Shown: positions 42,578-51,664 of the stretch, in pieces | How the letters are laid out: the number at the start of each line of letters is the position of its first letter | How positions within the stretch are numbered: position 1 is the first letter of the stretch | Assembly (NCBI RefSeq): GCF_927798175.1 | Contig: NZ_CAKMMP010000016.1 | Location: forward strand, 62,001-126,000 | Direction: 5' to 3' | DNA: 64,000 bases | Source: Paenibacillus sp. JJ-223 | GTDB taxonomy: Bacteria; Bacillota; Bacilli; Paenibacillales; Paenibacillaceae | Program-made: the position numbers and the translations under genes | Notes under the pieces: generated by a model | The model's database searches: none | What the model was told of the DNA's origin: nothing | Seen by the model: the letters and a program-made list of their open reading frames with translations, nothing else

Positions 42578-44338
42578 ATGTTTCGCAAATCCGATTCGGA
42601 GCCATCTTCTTCAGGCAGGTTCGCTTGGCTAAACCGCCTGAAGCTGACGACAACCTTCATTTTGATGGTCAGTTTCAACGTGATCGCCTTGTTCGTCGTA
42701 TTTCTCGTCGGCATGGACGGCATGAAAGACGCGCAGGACGGTCAGGAAACGTTATACAAGGACCGGTTCCAGCATCAAGCCATCATTCTCGGCATCAAAG
42801 CCGACTTCTACAACATGCGTGCCAACTATACCAAGGTGCTTGATAAATCGGAATACACGGACAAGCAATATCAACAGGTTCAAAAAGGAAAAGGGCTCGT
42901 GTCCGAAGGCTTGAACAGCTATTCCTCACAACATCTTAACGAGCAAGAACAGGGCATGTACGGCGACTTGAAGCAAAAGCTGGATACATACTATGCAGAT
43001 ATCGAAAAGATTATGGAGGCCAAGAAAAATACCGGCACCTATGACCAGGAGGAACGCAATCGCATCAACTCGAACAGCACCGCGATCGTTGAATCGTTAA
43101 CCGCTCTGGCCGAGTACAATGAAGCACAATCGGCCGCCCTGTTCGAACAAACCGAAACCAACATACAAAACCATGCCAGCATACTCGGCTTCCTTCAAGT
43201 CATTCTTCTGGTTCTTATGGTCGGCGCGACCTGGATCACCGTTCGCAACCTTCACCGCCGAATGAAAGGCATCACCCAGTATTGCCAGGAAATCACGGCA
43301 GGGCGCATGTATGCGACATTGAATCCCGAGCTATTACAGGGGAAAAACGAGATCAGCGTCATCGCCCGCTCCATTGACCAAATGACGGCAAGCACGGTGA
43401 ATATCATTACGGGCGTAGCGGAAGAATCCCGCTCCATTCATGCGATGAGCGAAAACACCAATGCCAGCATGCAGGAGCTGAACAAAAGCGTCCTGGACGT
43501 CTCCGCTACCGTAGAGCAGCTGTCAGCCACGATGCAGGAGACATCCGCGTATACGGAAACGATGAACTCATCGGCCGATAACATCCGTGAATCGGCCCAT
43601 TTCATCGGCAGCAAAGCCCAGGAGAGCGTGGTCCAAGCCGAAGAAAGCATTGAACAAGCTCATCAGTTGGTAGCCCGTGCAGAGGAATCCGGCAAGGCCG
43701 CGGAACAAGTGTATCAACAAACCGAGACCCGGTTGAGCAATGCTTTGGTGCGTGCGCAGGCGGTGGATCAAATCAGCCTGCTCTCCCAGTCCATCCTGAA
43801 CATCTCGGCACAAACCAATTTGCTGGCCCTCAACGCTTCGATTGAAGCCGCACGAGCCGGAGACGCCGGCAGAGGTTTTGCGGTCGTGGCCGATGAGATC
43901 CGCAAGCTTGCGGACGGCTCCCGCCAGGCTGCCGATCAAATCCAGCAGGTGACCGTTGAGGTCGTCGATTCCGTTACCAACTTGTCCTCCCATGTTCGGG
44001 AACTGCTCGCCTGGGTGTCCGAACAAGTCAATGAAAATGCAATGCTGCTTCAAGAAACGGCAGAACAGTACGCACAGCATGCAAACCAGAACAAAAATGC
44101 ATCGGCAAGTTTGTTCCACATCATCCAGGAGACGAATGAATCCATTGAAACGATGGTTCGCTCCATTCAGGAAATTGCCGCAGCCAGCGAACAATCGGCC
44201 GTGTCCACGCAGCATATTGCCGAACAGATGGTATCGGCAACAGAACAATCCGGCGACGTATCCGACCAGTCCGAACAGGTCAAGGCCAGCGTCATCCGGA
44301 TGGGCGAGCTGATCAGCCGCTTCAAATTGCAGGCATAG
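42578..44338 (+). CDS. Methyl-accepting chemotaxis protein
   Basis: A 586-residue chemoreceptor. TM1 is about 25-47, followed by an extracellular four-helix-bundle sensor (about 50-205) and TM2 (about 210-230). A short HAMP-like linker leads to a long cytoplasmic signalling coil with the conserved hairpin ISAQTNLLALNASIEAARAG and GRGFAVVADEIRKLAD. It should signal through CheA/CheW, which are not encoded here. The ATG at 42578 has AAGGGGG eight bases upstream; the open frame begins 28 codons earlier. The ligand is unknown. Confidence 0.93.
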   Translation: MFRKSDSEPSSSGRFAWLNRLKLTTTFILMVSFNVIALFVVFLVGMDGMKDAQDGQETLYKDRFQHQAIILGIKADFYNMRANYTKVLDKSEYTDKQYQQVQKGKGLVSEGLNSYSSQHLNEQEQGMYGDLKQKLDTYYADIEKIMEAKKNTGTYDQEERNRINSNSTAIVESLTALAEYNEAQSAALFEQTETNIQNHASILGFLQVILLVLMVGATWITVRNLHRRMKGITQYCQEITAGRMYATLNPELLQGKNEISVIARSIDQMTASTVNIITGVAEESRSIHAMSENTNASMQELNKSVLDVSATVEQLSATMQETSAYTETMNSSADNIRESAHFIGSKAQESVVQAEESIEQAHQLVARAEESGKAAEQVYQQTETRLSNALVRAQAVDQISLLSQSILNISAQTNLLALNASIEAARAGDAGRGFAVVADEIRKLADGSRQAADQIQQVTVEVVDSVTNLSSHVRELLAWVSEQVNENAMLLQETAEQYAQHANQNKNASASLFHIIQETNESIETMVRSIQEIAAASEQSAVSTQHIAEQMVSATEQSGDVSDQSEQVKASVIRMGELISRFKLQA

Positions 44339-44386
44339 GACATCCTGTCTTCCCGACCGCATCACCTGCGCATGAAGGCAGGATTA

Positions 44387-44436
44387 AAAAACTCACGAGA
44401 TGCCAGGCCTTGCGGCCATCTGTCTCGTGAGTTTTT
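44387..44436. terminator. Bidirectional terminator between the chemoreceptor and a small minus-strand gene
   Basis: AAAAACTCACGAGA (44387-44400) pairs perfectly with TCTCGTGAGTTTTT (44423-44436) around a 22-base loop, giving T runs in both directions. Confidence 0.9.
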
Positions 44437-44490
44437 CTATTGCGTTTGTGTTGATTATTTGGGCTCCTGTTACATGTAGTCATCAGTTCA

Positions 44491-44709
44491 TCACGGTTCA
44501 AGCGGAAGACTCTCCACGGCGGTGAAAAAGACGTCCAGCAGCTCGACTCCAAAGTGCTCTCGAACATATTCCGCAATCTGCACCAGATCGCCTTCCCGTT
44601 GATACTCCAGACAAGGGCGGCCTTCGCTCCACAGTGCCCTGCACGGGAACCGGTCGACGACTTGTTCGATAATGTAATCAGGTTGAACCATTTCGCGGCT
44701 TCCTGCCAT
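44491..44709 (-). CDS. Small soluble protein of unknown function
   Basis: A 72-residue acidic protein with predicted helix-strand content (DYIIEQVVDRFPCRALW...LVQIAEYVREHFGVELLDVFFTAVESL). No family is recognised. AAAAGGAGG lies about 13 bases before the ATG at 44709, rather far but the only good site. It ends before a bidirectional terminator shared with the chemoreceptor gene, so it is probably a monocistronic unit. Confidence 0.6.
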   Translation of the reverse strand: MAGSREMVQPDYIIEQVVDRFPCRALWSEGRPCLEYQREGDLVQIAEYVREHFGVELLDVFFTAVESLPLEP

Positions 44710-44845
44710 CTATGATCGTGCCTCCTTTTCCCTAAACACAGCATCACTTCACTATGGTTATTTTGGAAAACGGCAGGCTCTGTTTCCGTGATCAATATCA
44801 CACGCCTAATCCAAAGGGAACTGGCATCGCCGATCGCAGATGATC

Positions 44846-46954
44846 CTATTTGGAACCAAAGATGGATTGGTTGTTGGAACCGATCAGTGAGAATGTCATC
44901 ACTTCGTTATGGCCGGACAGCTCATTTTTTTGTTTGAAGAATACGCCTTTGTACGTCACCCCGTTAATGACCATGGTGCAGTAATACGTACCGGCGGTGT
45001 TCGACCATGTGCCCGTCACGTCGCCGGTAATCGTCCCGTTGGCGTTCAGCGTCACGCTTCGGGTCGGAAGCATGCCCACGCCGCTAATGGAAGCATCCAG
45101 CCCCATATTGACGAATTGGTACGTTCCCGTCATGTCGCTCGCGCTATATCCGGTGGAAGAGATGCTGCTGCCCAAAAATTCGTATACGGCCGTCACCGGC
45201 CATTTGTCGGCGTTCAAAAATTGCTGATGCGCCCGAACCTCATGGTACTCGGTCCCATTATTGAAGCGGGTATGGTAAATCAAGTACCTCGCACCATCCG
45301 TATCGACGAAGGCGGAATTATGCCCGCCCGATTTGTACCCGAGCGGTATGCCGGCCAACGCATAGTTGCCGAAGAGCTTCACTCCCCGGGTCGACTGATC
45401 GACGGAAGCGGATGCATAGACTGCCTGATTGCCGGCAGCATCGGTATATGTTCCGTCGATCGTTGTGGAACGATACACGCGAATATGATACCCGCCTTCA
45501 TTGGCCAAACCGCCGTACGTCACGTAAAGGTTGTAGTAGCCTGCATCCTTGTCATAAATGATGTACGGCGCTTCTCCGGTTTTGCCGTAACCGCCCGCAA
45601 TGCGTTTCCCGAAATAACGGTCCGTATTGCCGCTATCCGATCCCGGATAGATCGGCTGCCCTGTATCCGGATTGATCTGAAGAATGTAAATTCCCCCTGA
45701 CCAAGATCCATAACTCATCCACAGTTTTCCGGAACTATCGTAAGTCAATGTAGGATCGATGGCATTCGGGAATAGCGTGTTGTTGTAACCGCCATTGCCC
45801 AGGAACCAGCCGCTCCTCGTGCCGGAAAGCGTGCCTTTGTCGATCAGCTCGGGAATGTTGGTATTCTGGTACCACGTGTTTACCGTTTTGGAGCCGAGGG
45901 ATGACGTGGTGGTTATTGGATTGCTTCCGCTGGTGAAGCCCGAGTAAATGATGGTATCAATGTACTCGTATGGCCCCTTTACGGACTTGGATACGCCAAA
46001 ACCGATGGCTGAGCGAATATAGGTCGAAGACGTGGAGTAATACAACATGTAGGCGCCCTTGGAACCGTCTGCCCACGTATAGGAAGGATTGTAGATCGGC
46101 GAAGCCGGTGCCCATACCGCATGGCCGCCGGAGCTGTCCTGATCGTTATATCCGGCCCAAGCATACGATACCGCCAGAGCGGACGTCAGCGCCGCCCCGG
46201 CGCTGCGGGACGCATTGCCGGTGCCGCCTGCTTTGACCAGCTCCCATTTCTGCATATCTCCTCCCCAGTAGTTCCATTGCTGTATGCTTGCTCCGGCAGT
46301 CGTGCTGCCGCCAGCCACATCCAACGCCCCGGTATACCCGGATGCCTTGGTCAGGAATGCGACCGTGCCGTCCGCATTTTGCTGAATCCGGAACAGCTGC
46401 ATCGCACCGCCCCAATATGCCCACTGCTCAATCGGAGCACCATCCGTAGCCGATCCGCCATTGACGTCAATAGCGCTTTTGTAGGCCGAATTGGCCGTAA
46501 GCAGGTAGTAGTCCCCGTTCCCGTAATGCATGATTCTGAATTTCTGCGCATCGGAACCGTTATAAGACCATTGACGAAGGCTTGTTCCGTCCGCGGCCGA
46601 GCCGTCGGCCACGTCCAGGTACAAGCCGCTGTTTTTATTTTTGAGGTAGTAATACCCTTCAAACGTGGACGGTGCGTACAGGGTGCTGTTGGCGTATCCC
46701 TGTGTTCCTTCATACGACCAGTTCCTAAGATCCGTGCTGCTGGCCTGAGCCAGATGCGAACCGTATATATAGTATTTGTTCGTAGCTGAATCGTAATAGA
46801 TCGACGGGTCGTGCACGGAAACCCGGGTTGTGTTCGAAGTGGTCGACGAGCTTGCGGCGCCCAACGCGTTCCCGCTTCCCAAAGTAACGGCCAACAGCAC
46901 GAAAACCAACAACATCGAACCCAGCTTGTTCCATCGTTTGTGCATATGCTGCAT
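44846..46954 (-). CDS. Secreted GH43 endo-arabinanase with an inserted ricin-type (CBM13) module
   Basis: A 702-residue secreted enzyme. The signal peptide (about 1-33) ends near ALGA. GH43 five-blade propeller residues are Asp49 (VHDPSI, base), Asp400 (NAIDPTL, pKa modulator) and Glu461 (TGEAPYI, acid). Between Asp49 and the rest, residues ~100-241 form a ricin-type beta trefoil with three QxW repeats (Trp129, 178, 227). The final ~100 residues match the C-terminal domain of Abn2-like arabinanases. It should cut alpha-1,5-arabinan outside the cell. The ATG at 46954 follows GGGAG by 12 bases. It is transcribed divergently from the regulator at 47470. Confidence 0.92.
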   Translation of the reverse strand: MQHMHKRWNKLGSMLLVFVLLAVTLGSGNALGAASSSTTSNTTRVSVHDPSIYYDSATNKYYIYGSHLAQASSTDLRNWSYEGTQGYANSTLYAPSTFEGYYYLKNKNSGLYLDVADGSAADGTSLRQWSYNGSDAQKFRIMHYGNGDYYLLTANSAYKSAIDVNGGSATDGAPIEQWAYWGGAMQLFRIQQNADGTVAFLTKASGYTGALDVAGGSTTAGASIQQWNYWGGDMQKWELVKAGGTGNASRSAGAALTSALAVSYAWAGYNDQDSSGGHAVWAPASPIYNPSYTWADGSKGAYMLYYSTSSTYIRSAIGFGVSKSVKGPYEYIDTIIYSGFTSGSNPITTTSSLGSKTVNTWYQNTNIPELIDKGTLSGTRSGWFLGNGGYNNTLFPNAIDPTLTYDSSGKLWMSYGSWSGGIYILQINPDTGQPIYPGSDSGNTDRYFGKRIAGGYGKTGEAPYIIYDKDAGYYNLYVTYGGLANEGGYHIRVYRSTTIDGTYTDAAGNQAVYASASVDQSTRGVKLFGNYALAGIPLGYKSGGHNSAFVDTDGARYLIYHTRFNNGTEYHEVRAHQQFLNADKWPVTAVYEFLGSSISSTGYSASDMTGTYQFVNMGLDASISGVGMLPTRSVTLNANGTITGDVTGTWSNTAGTYYCTMVINGVTYKGVFFKQKNELSGHNEVMTFSLIGSNNQSIFGSK

Positions 46955-47469
46955 GATCGGGCCAATCTCCCTTCATTTTGGATGATATATTGCAGAATCG
47001 ATATCTCCGTAATTTAATGAGCCCTCCCTAGTGAAGCGCTTTCAAATTAAAGTAAGCCAATCATTCCGAATGCCCCAATTCCATTCATTTCAAAAAAATG
47101 CGTTTTCACTAATTTATGAATATATACATTAACATCCCCCTTCTCAGGAATTAAGTATAGCGACTTGGTGCTCCAAACCCTACACTAAACCTCATATTAA
47201 AGGGTCCTCCTTGTCGAAGTAAGGCATTTTTTGTCACATTGCAAAATATATATATTCGTTAATAGATTAGTGAAAATGTGAATTAATTGTGTTCCCTCTT
47301 TCTATTTCTCCGTTCAAATCTCCGTCGCGTTCACACGAGCCAGCTCATCGTCAATATACACAAAAGGTGCCTTCCTCTTGTAAGTTGGCTATAATAAGGG
47401 AAGCGCTCATTCATTGGGATCACCGATCCTCTTGATGAATGGCGATATTGATTAAAAGGCAGGATCACT
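46955..47469. other. Divergent intergenic region, arabinanase / PrpR-like regulator
   Basis: About 515 AT-rich bases without a convincing gene. It contains a cre-like element at 47032-47044 near the arabinanase start and a second GAAGCGCT core near 47399-47407 upstream of the regulator. Confidence 0.5.
47032..47044. promoter_or_regulatory. cre-like element upstream of the arabinanase gene
   Basis: TGAAGCGCTTTCA is one base short of the CcpA catabolite-repression consensus TGWAANCGNTNWCA on its left arm. Its position about 80 bases before the start suits repression of a secreted arabinanase when preferred sugars are present. Confidence 0.4.
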
Positions 47470-49152
47470 ATGCGTACACGAGTTCACATTGTCGCTCCTT
47501 ACGAAGCGATGATTCCTATCATACAAGATTGCATTCCCCAATTCCCCCAATTGGCCGTCAAGCTGAACGTGGGCGACTTGGCCAAAGGCGTGGAACACGC
47601 CGTCGAAGCGGAAAAAAACGGAGCGCAGATCATCATCAGCCGCGGAGGAACGGCCAAATTGATCAAACATGCCGTGTCCATCCCCGTCATTGACGTGCAG
47701 CTGTCAGGATACGACATGATTCGTTCCTTGACATTGGCCAGCCAATTCAACGGCCTTACCGCCATTGTCGGTTTTTCCAACATCACGTCCGGCGCGCAGG
47801 CAATCATTGATCTGATGGACCTGCCTTTGAAAGTGTATACGATCAACAGCTCCGAGGAAGTGGCTCCGCTGCTGCTGGAGCTGAAGGCATCCGGTTACCG
47901 ACAGATTGTCGGCGACGTCATCACCGTCAATACGGCAAAGACCTATGGATTGGAAGGTTTCCTGATCCAGTCCGGCAAAGAATCGATTATGCGGGCGTTG
48001 GAAGACGCACAACTCGTATACCGTTATCTGAGCCAAAATCAAACGGCTTCCGTGATCCTGAACAATTTGGCAACACAGGAACATCCGAACCTGCTCATTT
48101 TGAACGATCATAATAAGGTGATCTTCGAGAGTCTTGCCGACTTTGAGCGCAATCCGCTCACCGAAAACCAGATTCATATCATTAACACCAACCTGGAGTT
48201 CCACCAATCGAAAGTACAAAACGTTTTTATGGTGAACGACTACCAACTGACAGTCACGGCGCATGAAACGACCCTGGATAACCAAAACTATAAGATATAT
48301 TACATGGAAAAAGGAAATCCTTATTCATTTGCACAATTCGGTATCAAGTCATATACCGAGGCTTCGATCGAACCGATCGTGGCCGAATCGCCGACCATGC
48401 AGGCCGTCCTGAAGAACACCAAGGCGCTCCATGAAAAGCATGAAGCGATACATCTGCTTGGCGAGCCGGATTCCGGCAAGTCATTCCTGATCAAACATCT
48501 CCATCAAATGTACTCGGACGGCGGATTGCTCCTGCAGATAGACATGTCGCAGCTTCCTCCCGGCCATTTGCACAATATTCCGCTAGCGAAAGTGCGCAAC
48601 GTTGAAATCAACCACGTGGAACACCGAATTCAGGATCAGGAATTACTCTCTTTTGTCGAGACCTGCCTGGACATGAAAATCGGCGTGTTTATTCTGAGCG
48701 AGCAAGCGCTGGACGATCACTGGCCCCTCCATATGAAACTGAATACGATTATCATGCCAAGCCTGGCCGACAGGCAGGAGGACTTGCCGTCTCTAATCCA
48801 GCAGTTCTTGAGCCGTTATCATCAGCAATATGGAACGAATGCCGTAAAAATCAAAGAAGACGCGCTGCGCTTCATTCGGGAACAATCGGCACAAATGACG
48901 GTGAGCGAATTGAAACATCTCGTCAAACAGGCGGCGCTGAACGAACGGGATTTCGTCATTTCGACCGAAACATTATCCCGGCTGCTTCGTCAACGTCCGG
49001 TCTCGAATACGATCCGATTGGATGGCACGCTGAAAGAAATCGAAAAAGAAATCATCGAATATGTGCTGCGCGAGGAAAACAACAATCAATCCAAAGCAGC
49101 CGAACGCTTGGGTATCAACCGAGCCACCTTATGGCGAAAACTTAAAGAGTGA
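47470..49152 (+). CDS. PrpR-N domain transcriptional regulator with a degenerate AAA domain
   Basis: A 560-residue regulator. The PrpR N-terminal sensor domain (about 1-185) has RVHIVAPYEAMIP, IIISRGGTAKLIK and VIDVQLSGYD. A PAS-like linker follows. The AAA-like region (about 310-510) has a Walker A GEPDSGKS but neither the GAFTGA loop nor a clear Walker B pair. A Fis-type helix-turn-helix ends it (NNQSKAAERLGINRATLWRKL). Without GAFTGA it should not remodel sigma-54 holoenzyme and may act as a simple activator or repressor. The operon downstream is its likely target. A terminator overlaps its stop codon. Confidence 0.88.
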   Translation: MRTRVHIVAPYEAMIPIIQDCIPQFPQLAVKLNVGDLAKGVEHAVEAEKNGAQIIISRGGTAKLIKHAVSIPVIDVQLSGYDMIRSLTLASQFNGLTAIVGFSNITSGAQAIIDLMDLPLKVYTINSSEEVAPLLLELKASGYRQIVGDVITVNTAKTYGLEGFLIQSGKESIMRALEDAQLVYRYLSQNQTASVILNNLATQEHPNLLILNDHNKVIFESLADFERNPLTENQIHIINTNLEFHQSKVQNVFMVNDYQLTVTAHETTLDNQNYKIYYMEKGNPYSFAQFGIKSYTEASIEPIVAESPTMQAVLKNTKALHEKHEAIHLLGEPDSGKSFLIKHLHQMYSDGGLLLQIDMSQLPPGHLHNIPLAKVRNVEINHVEHRIQDQELLSFVETCLDMKIGVFILSEQALDDHWPLHMKLNTIIMPSLADRQEDLPSLIQQFLSRYHQQYGTNAVKIKEDALRFIREQSAQMTVSELKHLVKQAALNERDFVISTETLSRLLRQRPVSNTIRLDGTLKEIEKEIIEYVLREENNNQSKAAERLGINRATLWRKLKE

Positions 49153-49174
49153 CTTTAAGTTTTCGCCCTTTTTT
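49133..49174 (+). terminator. Terminator overlapping the regulator's stop codon
   Basis: GGCGAAAACTTAAAG (49133-49147) pairs perfectly with CTTTAAGTTTTCGCC (49153-49167) around AGTGA, followed by CTTTTTT. The stop codon TGA lies in the loop. Confidence 0.9.
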
Positions 49175-49273
49175 CACACTGTAGTGTTGCATTTTTAAAC
49201 ATTATTGATGGGATATTTAAATTTACAGTAATTATGTGTTGCCAAAATAAACACCATGAGATAAGATAGTCCC

Positions 49274-49287
49274 TGCAAACGCTTTTA
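49274..49287. promoter_or_regulatory. cre-like element upstream of the acid-sugar operon
   Basis: TGCAAACGCTTTTA differs from the CcpA consensus TGWAANCGNTNWCA at two positions and lies about 30 bases before the permease start. This suggests catabolite repression. Confidence 0.45.
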
Positions 49288-49315
49288 TAAAACGATTACT
49301 AAGGAGCTATCACTT

Positions 49316-50305
49316 ATGAAAATCAAAGCGACATTAGATCGTATCCCTGGCGGCATGATGGTTGTTCCCTTGCTCATCGGCGCATGCATCAATACGTTTG
49401 CTCCAAACGCACTCCGCATCGGCGGATTCACCGAAGCGCTGTTCGTGAATAGTTCAAGCACGCTGATCGCATTGTTCCTGTTGATCGCCGGAACGCAAAT
49501 CACGTTCAAAACGGCAGGTTCTTCTGTAGGTAAAGGTCTCACGCTGCTTGCGTTCAAGTGGGGGATTGGTGCGATAATAGGTTTGATCGCCATTTTCTTC
49601 GCTGATTCGAACGGATTGTTTCTTGGCCTTGCGCCACTTGCCATCATTGCTGCAATGACGAACTCCAACGGCGGTCTGTACATTGCCTTGGCCGGCCAGT
49701 ACGGCAAGGAAGATGACAAAGCCGCTTATCCTTTTCTTGCATTGAGCGACGGCCCGTTCCTGACGATGGTTGCACTCTCCATCTTCGGTGCCATGGGCTT
49801 TGCCAACGGCATGTTCTCCCCGATGTCTTTCGTGGCGGTACTTTTGCCGTTGATCGTAGGTGTCATTCTTGGCAACCTGGACCGCAATCTGGCGGAATGG
49901 CTGCATAAAGGCAGCGACAAGCTGGTTCCGTTCTTTGCCTTTTCGCTCGGTATGGGCATCAACTTCTCGGCCATCATTCAAGGCGGACTGAGCGGTATTC
50001 TGCTTGGCGTGCTGACCGTATTGCTTACGGGCGGGATTGGATTTCTGCTCTTCAAAGCGATTGGATGGAACCCGATCGTTGGCGCTTCGGAAGGTTCCAC
50101 TGCCGGTAACGCAGTAGGTACGCCTGCCGCGATCGTAGCTGCAAACGCATCCTTTGCTCCAATCGCCGAAATCGCTACTGTACAGATTGCCGCAAGCGTA
50201 GTGACCACGGCCATCCTGCTGCCGATCTTCATCGGTTTCCTGTCCAAGCGGCTGGAGAAATCAGGCGGCGTCGCGAAATACAATCAACCGAAAACGACTT
50301 CATAA
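49316..50305 (+). CDS. KdgT-type 2-keto-3-deoxygluconate/acid sugar permease
   Basis: A 329-residue membrane protein with about ten spans and KdgT family segments: MKIKATLDRIPGGMMVVPLLIG, NSNGGLYIALAGQYG, LSDGPFLTMVALSIFG and GNAVGTPAAIVAANASF. KdgT proteins import 2-keto-3-deoxygluconate by cation symport. The partner genes here handle four-carbon acid sugars, so the cargo may instead be threonate or erythronate. AAGGAG precedes the ATG at 49316. First gene of a three-gene operon, with 63 bases to the kinase gene. Confidence 0.92.
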   Translation: MKIKATLDRIPGGMMVVPLLIGACINTFAPNALRIGGFTEALFVNSSSTLIALFLLIAGTQITFKTAGSSVGKGLTLLAFKWGIGAIIGLIAIFFADSNGLFLGLAPLAIIAAMTNSNGGLYIALAGQYGKEDDKAAYPFLALSDGPFLTMVALSIFGAMGFANGMFSPMSFVAVLLPLIVGVILGNLDRNLAEWLHKGSDKLVPFFAFSLGMGINFSAIIQGGLSGILLGVLTVLLTGGIGFLLFKAIGWNPIVGASEGSTAGNAVGTPAAIVAANASFAPIAEIATVQIAASVVTTAILLPIFIGFLSKRLEKSGGVAKYNQPKTTS

Positions 50306-50368
50306 ACCGAGCTTCATCATTTTGATGCAACTTCGTATTCATTTAGCTTACAGGGAGGCGATAGCCGC

Positions 50369-51664
50369 ATGAAATTAGCCATTATTGCTGACGATTTGAC
50401 CGGTGCCAATGACAGCGGTGTACAGCTGGCCCGTCATGGTTTGAAAACAAGCGTATTATTTGACATGGACGAGGATCACATCACCAAGTACGATGCCGTC
50501 GTCTTTGATACCGACAGCCGTTCCATCGCGGCGGAGAAAGCTTATGAACGCGTCGCTGGCGCAGCCCAGCTGCTGAAGCGAAGCGGATATGAGTCCATTT
50601 TCAAAAAAATGGACTCGACCATGCGCGGAAATATCGGCATCGAGATCGATGCCGTCTACGATGTCGTGAAACCTGATTTCATGATGATCGCTCCGGGTTA
50701 TCCCAAAAACAACCGCACGATTCTGAACGGCACACATTATTTGAACGGCATTCCGCTGGCGGAAACCGAAATTGCGAACGACCCGAAAACGCCGGTGACC
50801 CTCTCCTATCTTCCGGATCTGCTGAAACAGCAAACGAAGTATGAGATCGGTGAAATCACGGTCAACGACCTTGCGACAGGAAAAGATCGCATTCAGGAGC
50901 AATTGCGAGGCTTCAAGGAGCAAGGCATTCCTTATGTGCTCGTAGATTCGACGGAAGAGAGCCATTTGGAACAAATTCTGAGCATTACCAGCGAGCTGGA
51001 CTACACGTTTGCTTGGGCAGGATCGGCAGGGATTGCCAATTACCTTCCCGATCATTACGATCTGGGGGCCAACTCCTCCGAGCTGACCATCCCGGAAAAT
51101 GGCGGACCGATTCTTACCGTCGTCGGCAGCGTGAACAAAAACTCACGCGCACAACTCAAGCTGCTGCTGGAACAAACGGACGTCACATCAATCCCGTTCC
51201 ATTCTTTCAAAGCAGTGGGGGGAGCCGAAGATCGGACGGTGGAAATTGACCGCGTGTACGAGGAAGTCAAAGCGAAAGCGCTGGAAGGCAAAGACGTCGT
51301 GATCTACTCTACCGCAGAGCCGGTAGATATCGAATTGGCTCGCGCCACTGGAGAAGCAAAAGGTCTCGACCACACGGAGGTCAGCAACGAAATCGTGCGG
51401 GCCATTGGCGAAGTGTGCGCCAAGCTGCTGGAAGAGGGCTGGTTCAAAGGGGTATCGATGACCGGCGGAGATACGGCTAAGCAGATTTGCATCAAGTGGA
51501 ACATTAGCGGATTCGAATTGTTGGACGAGCTCGAAATCGGCGTGCCGATCTCCAAATTCATCGGCATCGACAACCTGCATGTGATCACCAAAGCAGGTGG
51601 ATTCGGCAAACCGGACGTGTTCATTCATGCCATTCAAAAATTAAAAGGAGGCGTTCCAGCATGA
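50369..51664 (+). CDS. dtnK: Four-carbon acid sugar kinase (DUF1537, DtnK/OtnK type)
   Basis: A 431-residue kinase with the DUF1537 N-domain opening KLAIIADDLTGANDSGVQLAR, then KKMDSTMRGNIG. The C-domain nucleotide motifs are GGPILTVVGSVN, MTGGDTAKQI and KAGGFGKPDVF. This family phosphorylates the terminal hydroxyl of acid sugars such as D-threonate and D-erythronate. With a PdxA2 gene next to it, D-threonate is the likeliest substrate. GGGAGG precedes the ATG at 50369. Its stop overlaps the next start (ATGA), so it is translationally coupled to pdxA2. Confidence 0.92.
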   Translation: MKLAIIADDLTGANDSGVQLARHGLKTSVLFDMDEDHITKYDAVVFDTDSRSIAAEKAYERVAGAAQLLKRSGYESIFKKMDSTMRGNIGIEIDAVYDVVKPDFMMIAPGYPKNNRTILNGTHYLNGIPLAETEIANDPKTPVTLSYLPDLLKQQTKYEIGEITVNDLATGKDRIQEQLRGFKEQGIPYVLVDSTEESHLEQILSITSELDYTFAWAGSAGIANYLPDHYDLGANSSELTIPENGGPILTVVGSVNKNSRAQLKLLLEQTDVTSIPFHSFKAVGGAEDRTVEIDRVYEEVKAKALEGKDVVIYSTAEPVDIELARATGEAKGLDHTEVSNEIVRAIGEVCAKLLEEGWFKGVSMTGGDTAKQICIKWNISGFELLDELEIGVPISKFIGIDNLHVITKAGGFGKPDVFIHAIQKLKGGVPA

